DNA of 16,732 nucleotides from Promethearchaeota archaeon (GTDB lineage Archaea > Asgardarchaeota > Lokiarchaeia > Sigynarchaeales > SOKP01), in NCBI GenBank assembly GCA_019894735.1, contig JAGXOB010000045.1, positions 1 through 16,732 of the forward strand, read 5' to 3'. Below, in pieces: positions 14,445-16,732 of the stretch (within the stretch, counting starts at the first letter, position 1; each line of letters opens with the position of its first letter). The notes under the pieces were generated by a model. The model saw nothing but the letters and a program-made list of their open reading frames with translations, had not been told where the DNA came from and did not search any database. The position numbers were made by a program, and so were the translations under genes.

Positions 14445-15729
14445 ATCTTTGTTTTGGAGGTTTAATCTTATATGCTATAATTGCAGATCCAACTGACATT
14501 ACTCCCATCACTATAAAAAGTATTAAGTAGCTTCCAAAAATGCTAACGAATAGGTTTACACCAACAGCACCAATAAATCCTGCGACACCGTAAGCTGTAA
14601 AAACAATTCCATAGTTAGGACCTAGATTTTTTGAACCAAATAGATCAGCTGTAGCAGTAGGAAATAAGCTGAAATTCCCACCAAAACAAAAGTAGATTGC
14701 GCACGTGATTATAAGGAAATACGCTTCGTTCATATTCGTCGTGAAATATATAAACATCAATATCGCTTGGGTAGAGAACATAATCAACATCGATTTCTTA
14801 TAGGTTATCATATCTGCCAGTTTACCCCAAACTATTCTGCCCAGTCCGTTTAACAAAGCAGCTAAGCTACCAATTAGCACGAAATCACTGGTTCCTATAG
14901 CATAGATGAAGTTGTCTCCAACATCGACAGACTTTGCGAATGCAGCGTACGATCCGATTACCATTAAACCAGACATCGCGCTTAACGCAAAGGCTGTCCA
15001 AAGCATCCAAAATTGTGGTAGTTTCACAGTTTGACCTCTTTCAAATTCTAACCCAGATGTCCCACTTTCTACAGAAGGAGGTGGAGGTGTCCATCCATCA
15101 GGTTTCCATCCTTCAGGAGGGTTGCTAAGAGTAAAAGCACCAACGATTATTAGTACGAGGTAGATAATACCCAAAACAATAAACATTACGGGGATATTTT
15201 GAGTAATTGTTGAAACGAAGCTTGGATCCGTTGTCTCTAGGTTTGTTGGATTAACTAAAGCTTTTATTACGTAATTGAACACAAATGCCCCAGCTCCAAA
15301 ACCCGCTACAGCAATTCCGTTAATAAAACCTTTTTTATCAGGAAACCATTTGCCCGCAGAAGCGATGGGACATACATACCCAAACCCTATACCTGCTCCA
15401 AAGATGAATCCATAAGTAATTAAAAGACCAATAAAATTAGTCATAAATGCAGATGATATTACTCCAATTCCAATTAAAATTCCACCCACGATTGCGATCT
15501 TCTTTGGACCGTATTTCTGTTGCAATTTACCGGCAAAAATCATAGTAACTGCAAAGGATAACAATCCAACACCAAAAATATATACGGTAACTTCTCTCAT
15601 TTCGTTCAAGAAGGGAGAGACAAAGATGGTAATAGTTCCCCAAGAGTAGATTGTACCTAGCGCCAATTGTATAAGAATTGCTCCAATTACAACTATCCAT
15701 CGATTTCTTACTTTTTGTTCAGTCGACAT
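14443..15729 (-). CDS. OFA-family MFS transporter (carboxylate/oxalate-formate type)
   Basis: The 428-aa protein has the 12-helix architecture of the major facilitator superfamily and the hallmarks of the oxalate:formate antiporter (OFA) family: LGTIYSWG (24-31) in helix 1, GFGYVCPIASAGKWFPDKKG (115-134) around helices 4-5, a central loop with NPPEGWKPDGWTPPPP (203-218), Arg298 in GLGRIVWGK (helix 8), and FPTATADLFGSKNLGPNYG (356-374) before helix 11. Oxalate-specific OxlT needs a Lys in helix 11, and the corresponding stretch here (about 371-390) shows none, so oxalate is unlikely; a small monocarboxylate or related anion is plausible but unproven. It is single, with no neighbouring catabolic gene. 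A TATA-like stretch (15746-15756) lies about 22 nt ahead of the ATG. Confidence 0.9.
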   Translation of the reverse strand: MSTEQKVRNRWIVVIGAILIQLALGTIYSWGTITIFVSPFLNEMREVTVYIFGVGLLSFAVTMIFAGKLQQKYGPKKIAIVGGILIGIGVISSAFMTNFIGLLITYGFIFGAGIGFGYVCPIASAGKWFPDKKGFINGIAVAGFGAGAFVFNYVIKALVNPTNLETTDPSFVSTITQNIPVMFIVLGIIYLVLIIVGAFTLSNPPEGWKPDGWTPPPPSVESGTSGLEFERGQTVKLPQFWMLWTAFALSAMSGLMVIGSYAAFAKSVDVGDNFIYAIGTSDFVLIGSLAALLNGLGRIVWGKLADMITYKKSMLIMFSTQAILMFIYFTTNMNEAYFLIITCAIYFCFGGNFSLFPTATADLFGSKNLGPNYGIVFTAYGVAGFIGAVGVNLFVSIFGSYLILFIVMGVMSVGSAIIAYKIKPPKQR

Positions 15730-15745
15730 TTTATATCAAGATAAG

Positions 15746-15756
15746 TATTTTATTAT
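15746..15756 (-). promoter_or_regulatory. Candidate TATA box of the OFA transporter gene
   Basis: The minus strand reads ATAATAAAATA, about 17-27 nt before the ATG at 15729. The spacing is slightly short for a leaderless transcript, so the assignment is tentative. Confidence 0.3.
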
Positions 15757-15846
15757 GTTTAGAAGTTATGTGAAAGTTAAAAACATTTCATTAATAAAAT
15801 ATTAAGGATTCTAACCGTAATTTACTATAACCAGGTTAAGAATCAT

Positions 15847-16413
15847 TCAAGAAAATGGATTAAATTCATATAATACATCATCTTCAAAGTTTAATAAGAT
15901 ACCAGAGTTTAACTCCTTTAAACTTATTCGCTCTGTATTTTTTATCAAAAATTCCTCGTCAGATAAACCTTTACTATACCAATGTTTTAGTAATCCAACT
16001 CGGTTTAATTTATTTTTGCTTAGGACATTAGTAATAAAATTGATCCAATTGTTAATTTCAATATCCTTCTCAACTGGAGTCAAATTATCATGACCTTTAG
16101 GTTTTTTATTATTAATTTTTTCTAAAATCCAAAGATGGATTTGCTCATCTGTCCATCTTTTCTTTCTTAATTCTCTTATTTTTTGTGATTTTAGTATTTT
16201 GTTATACTCAGGTGTTATACTTCGAGAACCCAAGGAAGTATTACAATCACAATAACTTTTTGTGGCCCTTAAATATATCTCATCTGGTCTAAGTTGGGAT
16301 GTAATATTTGTATTTTTAAGTATAGAGAAGGCCATATCAAACTTTCCGAGAATAGGTTTAAGAGAATCAAGTTTCGTGTCTTTTGGGAGTGTTGCTGTAA
16401 TATAATAACACAT
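15847..16413 (-). CDS. Uncharacterised protein with Cys2 and a CDC motif
   Basis: The 188-aa protein has no recognised domain. It begins Met-Cys-Tyr-Tyr, so removal of Met would expose an N-terminal Cys, and it has a conserved-looking block YLRATKSYCDCNTSLGS (47-63) with Cys55-x-Cys57. This could be a metal site or a structural pair together with Cys2. The middle holds basic helical segments (RELRKKRWTDEQIHLWILEK, 80-99) that may bind nucleic acid, and the C-terminus is acidic. It is cytosolic by composition, with no TM segment. It stands alone between an OFA transporter and a divergent membrane-protein gene; a TATA-like stretch (TTTTATTTTTATTA on the plus strand, 16425-16438) is close upstream. 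Function is unknown. Confidence 0.75.
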   Translation of the reverse strand: MCYYITATLPKDTKLDSLKPILGKFDMAFSILKNTNITSQLRPDEIYLRATKSYCDCNTSLGSRSITPEYNKILKSQKIRELRKKRWTDEQIHLWILEKINNKKPKGHDNLTPVEKDIEINNWINFITNVLSKNKLNRVGLLKHWYSKGLSDEEFLIKNTERISLKELNSGILLNFEDDVLYEFNPFS

Positions 16414-16615
16414 GAAGTCTAAACTTTTATTTTTATTAGTTAATATTCAATGAATAAATTTTTAGGTTTTTCTGCTGATCATAGTAATTTATTGGTACTT
16501 ATTATTAGTTTCCAAATCATTTCAAAAAAAATTGAATAAGAATCCATTATTTGAAATTCGCTTTATCTTTTTTTCCGTAATTTATTTTACCTAATTAATT
16601 AATTTTAAAGAAGAG

Positions 16616-16626
16616 TTTTTATATAA
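16616..16626 (+). promoter_or_regulatory. TATA box of the right-edge membrane protein gene
   Basis: TTTTTATATAA, preceded by the purine-rich AAAGAAGAG that could serve as BRE, is centred about 28 nt ahead of the ATG at 16649. This is the best match to an archaeal promoter in the window and predicts a leaderless mRNA. Confidence 0.6.
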
Positions 16627-16648
16627 TTTGGAGTCTGAATATTAAACT

Positions 16649-16732
16649 ATGAATACTTCAAATTTATCAAAAAAAAGAGTAGTATTAATTTTCATTTTTC
16701 TCGCTATTTTCACAATCGGAACGGTGTTTATG
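16649..16732 (+). CDS. 5' end of a membrane or secreted protein (partial)
   Basis: ATG at 16649 opens a frame that runs to the window edge: 28 residues, with a basic KKR at 8-10 followed by a continuous hydrophobic segment (VVLIFIFLAIFTIGTVFM). This looks like an uncleaved signal anchor or signal peptide. The strong TATA box at the right distance supports a real start. The family cannot be named from so short a piece. Confidence 0.6.
   Translation, partial: MNTSNLSKKRVVLIFIFLAIFTIGTVFM

Noticed and set aside
14443..15729. Naming the OFA transporter oxlT
   Set aside because: OFA membership is clear, but the helix-11 Lys associated with oxalate binding is not visible and no oxalate catabolism genes are present.
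15847..16413. SRAP/YedK-like Cys2 DNA-crosslink protein
   Set aside because: Only Met-Cys at the N-terminus is shared; the conserved SRAP motifs downstream are not visible.

Overview
The window is AT-rich (roughly one third G+C by eye), densely packed archaeal DNA. The archaeal assignment rests on a proteasome-activating nucleotidase (PAN), a HerA-type ATPase, an M42 tetrahedral-type aminopeptidase, TATA-like boxes about 22-30 nt in front of several start codons (leaderless style), T-rich terminators and one clear GTGAT-type ribosome-binding site. Archaeal hallmark genes are mixed with families better known from bacteria: type I GAPDH, an UPF0316/DUF2179 membrane protein, a DUF2156 protein and a Ddl-like ATP-grasp. 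That mix and the low G+C fit an Asgard (Lokiarchaeia-like) genome. I hold 'archaeon' firmly and 'Asgard' only moderately, because no eukaryotic signature protein is visible here.

Layout, left to right. (1) 1-108: tail of an SRPBCC/AHSA1-like gene. (2) 202-2120: a SAM methyltransferase converging on an M20 zinc peptidase. (3) 2121-3269: a divergent promoter region and type I gap, followed by a poly-T terminator. (4) 3452-4018: an UPF0316 membrane protein that meets the next operon tail to tail with a 3-nt gap. (5) 7148-4022 (minus): an apparent two-gene operon. It encodes a 637-aa methyltransferase/ATP-grasp (D-Ala-D-Ala ligase-like) fusion and then PAN, with one base between stop and start. 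(6) 7149-7683: a 535-nt gap with no convincing gene, holding a hairpin and the terminator of the following minus-strand gene. (7) 7684-9009 (minus): a membrane protein with a probable di-haem b-type cytochrome domain and a large extracellular domain. (8) 9197-9655: an uncharacterised protein with a TTG start. (9) 9658-10317 (minus): a membrane-anchored methyltransferase, divergent from (10) 10428-11354: a DUF2156 GNAT-like protein. (11) 11480-13177: a HerA-like ATPase with a long C-terminal coiled coil. (12) 13343-14410: an M42 aminopeptidase, convergent with (13) 14443-15729 (minus): an OFA-family MFS transporter; the two share a symmetric bidirectional terminator. (14) 15847-16413 (minus): an uncharacterised Cys2 protein with a CDC motif. 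(15) 16649 to the end: the start of a membrane or secreted protein behind a strong TATA box.

Most genes look like single transcription units with general metabolic or housekeeping roles: peptide turnover (M20, M42, PAN), glycolysis/gluconeogenesis (gap), transport (OFA) and DNA processing (HerA). The one arrangement that suggests an undescribed function is the methyltransferase/ATP-grasp fusion cotranscribed with PAN. It places a carboxylate-amine ligase and a methylase directly upstream of the proteasomal unfoldase, and this PAN ends in Phe-Phe-Ile instead of the usual hydrophobic-Tyr-X tail. No tRNA, rRNA, CRISPR array, insertion sequence or integrase was seen.
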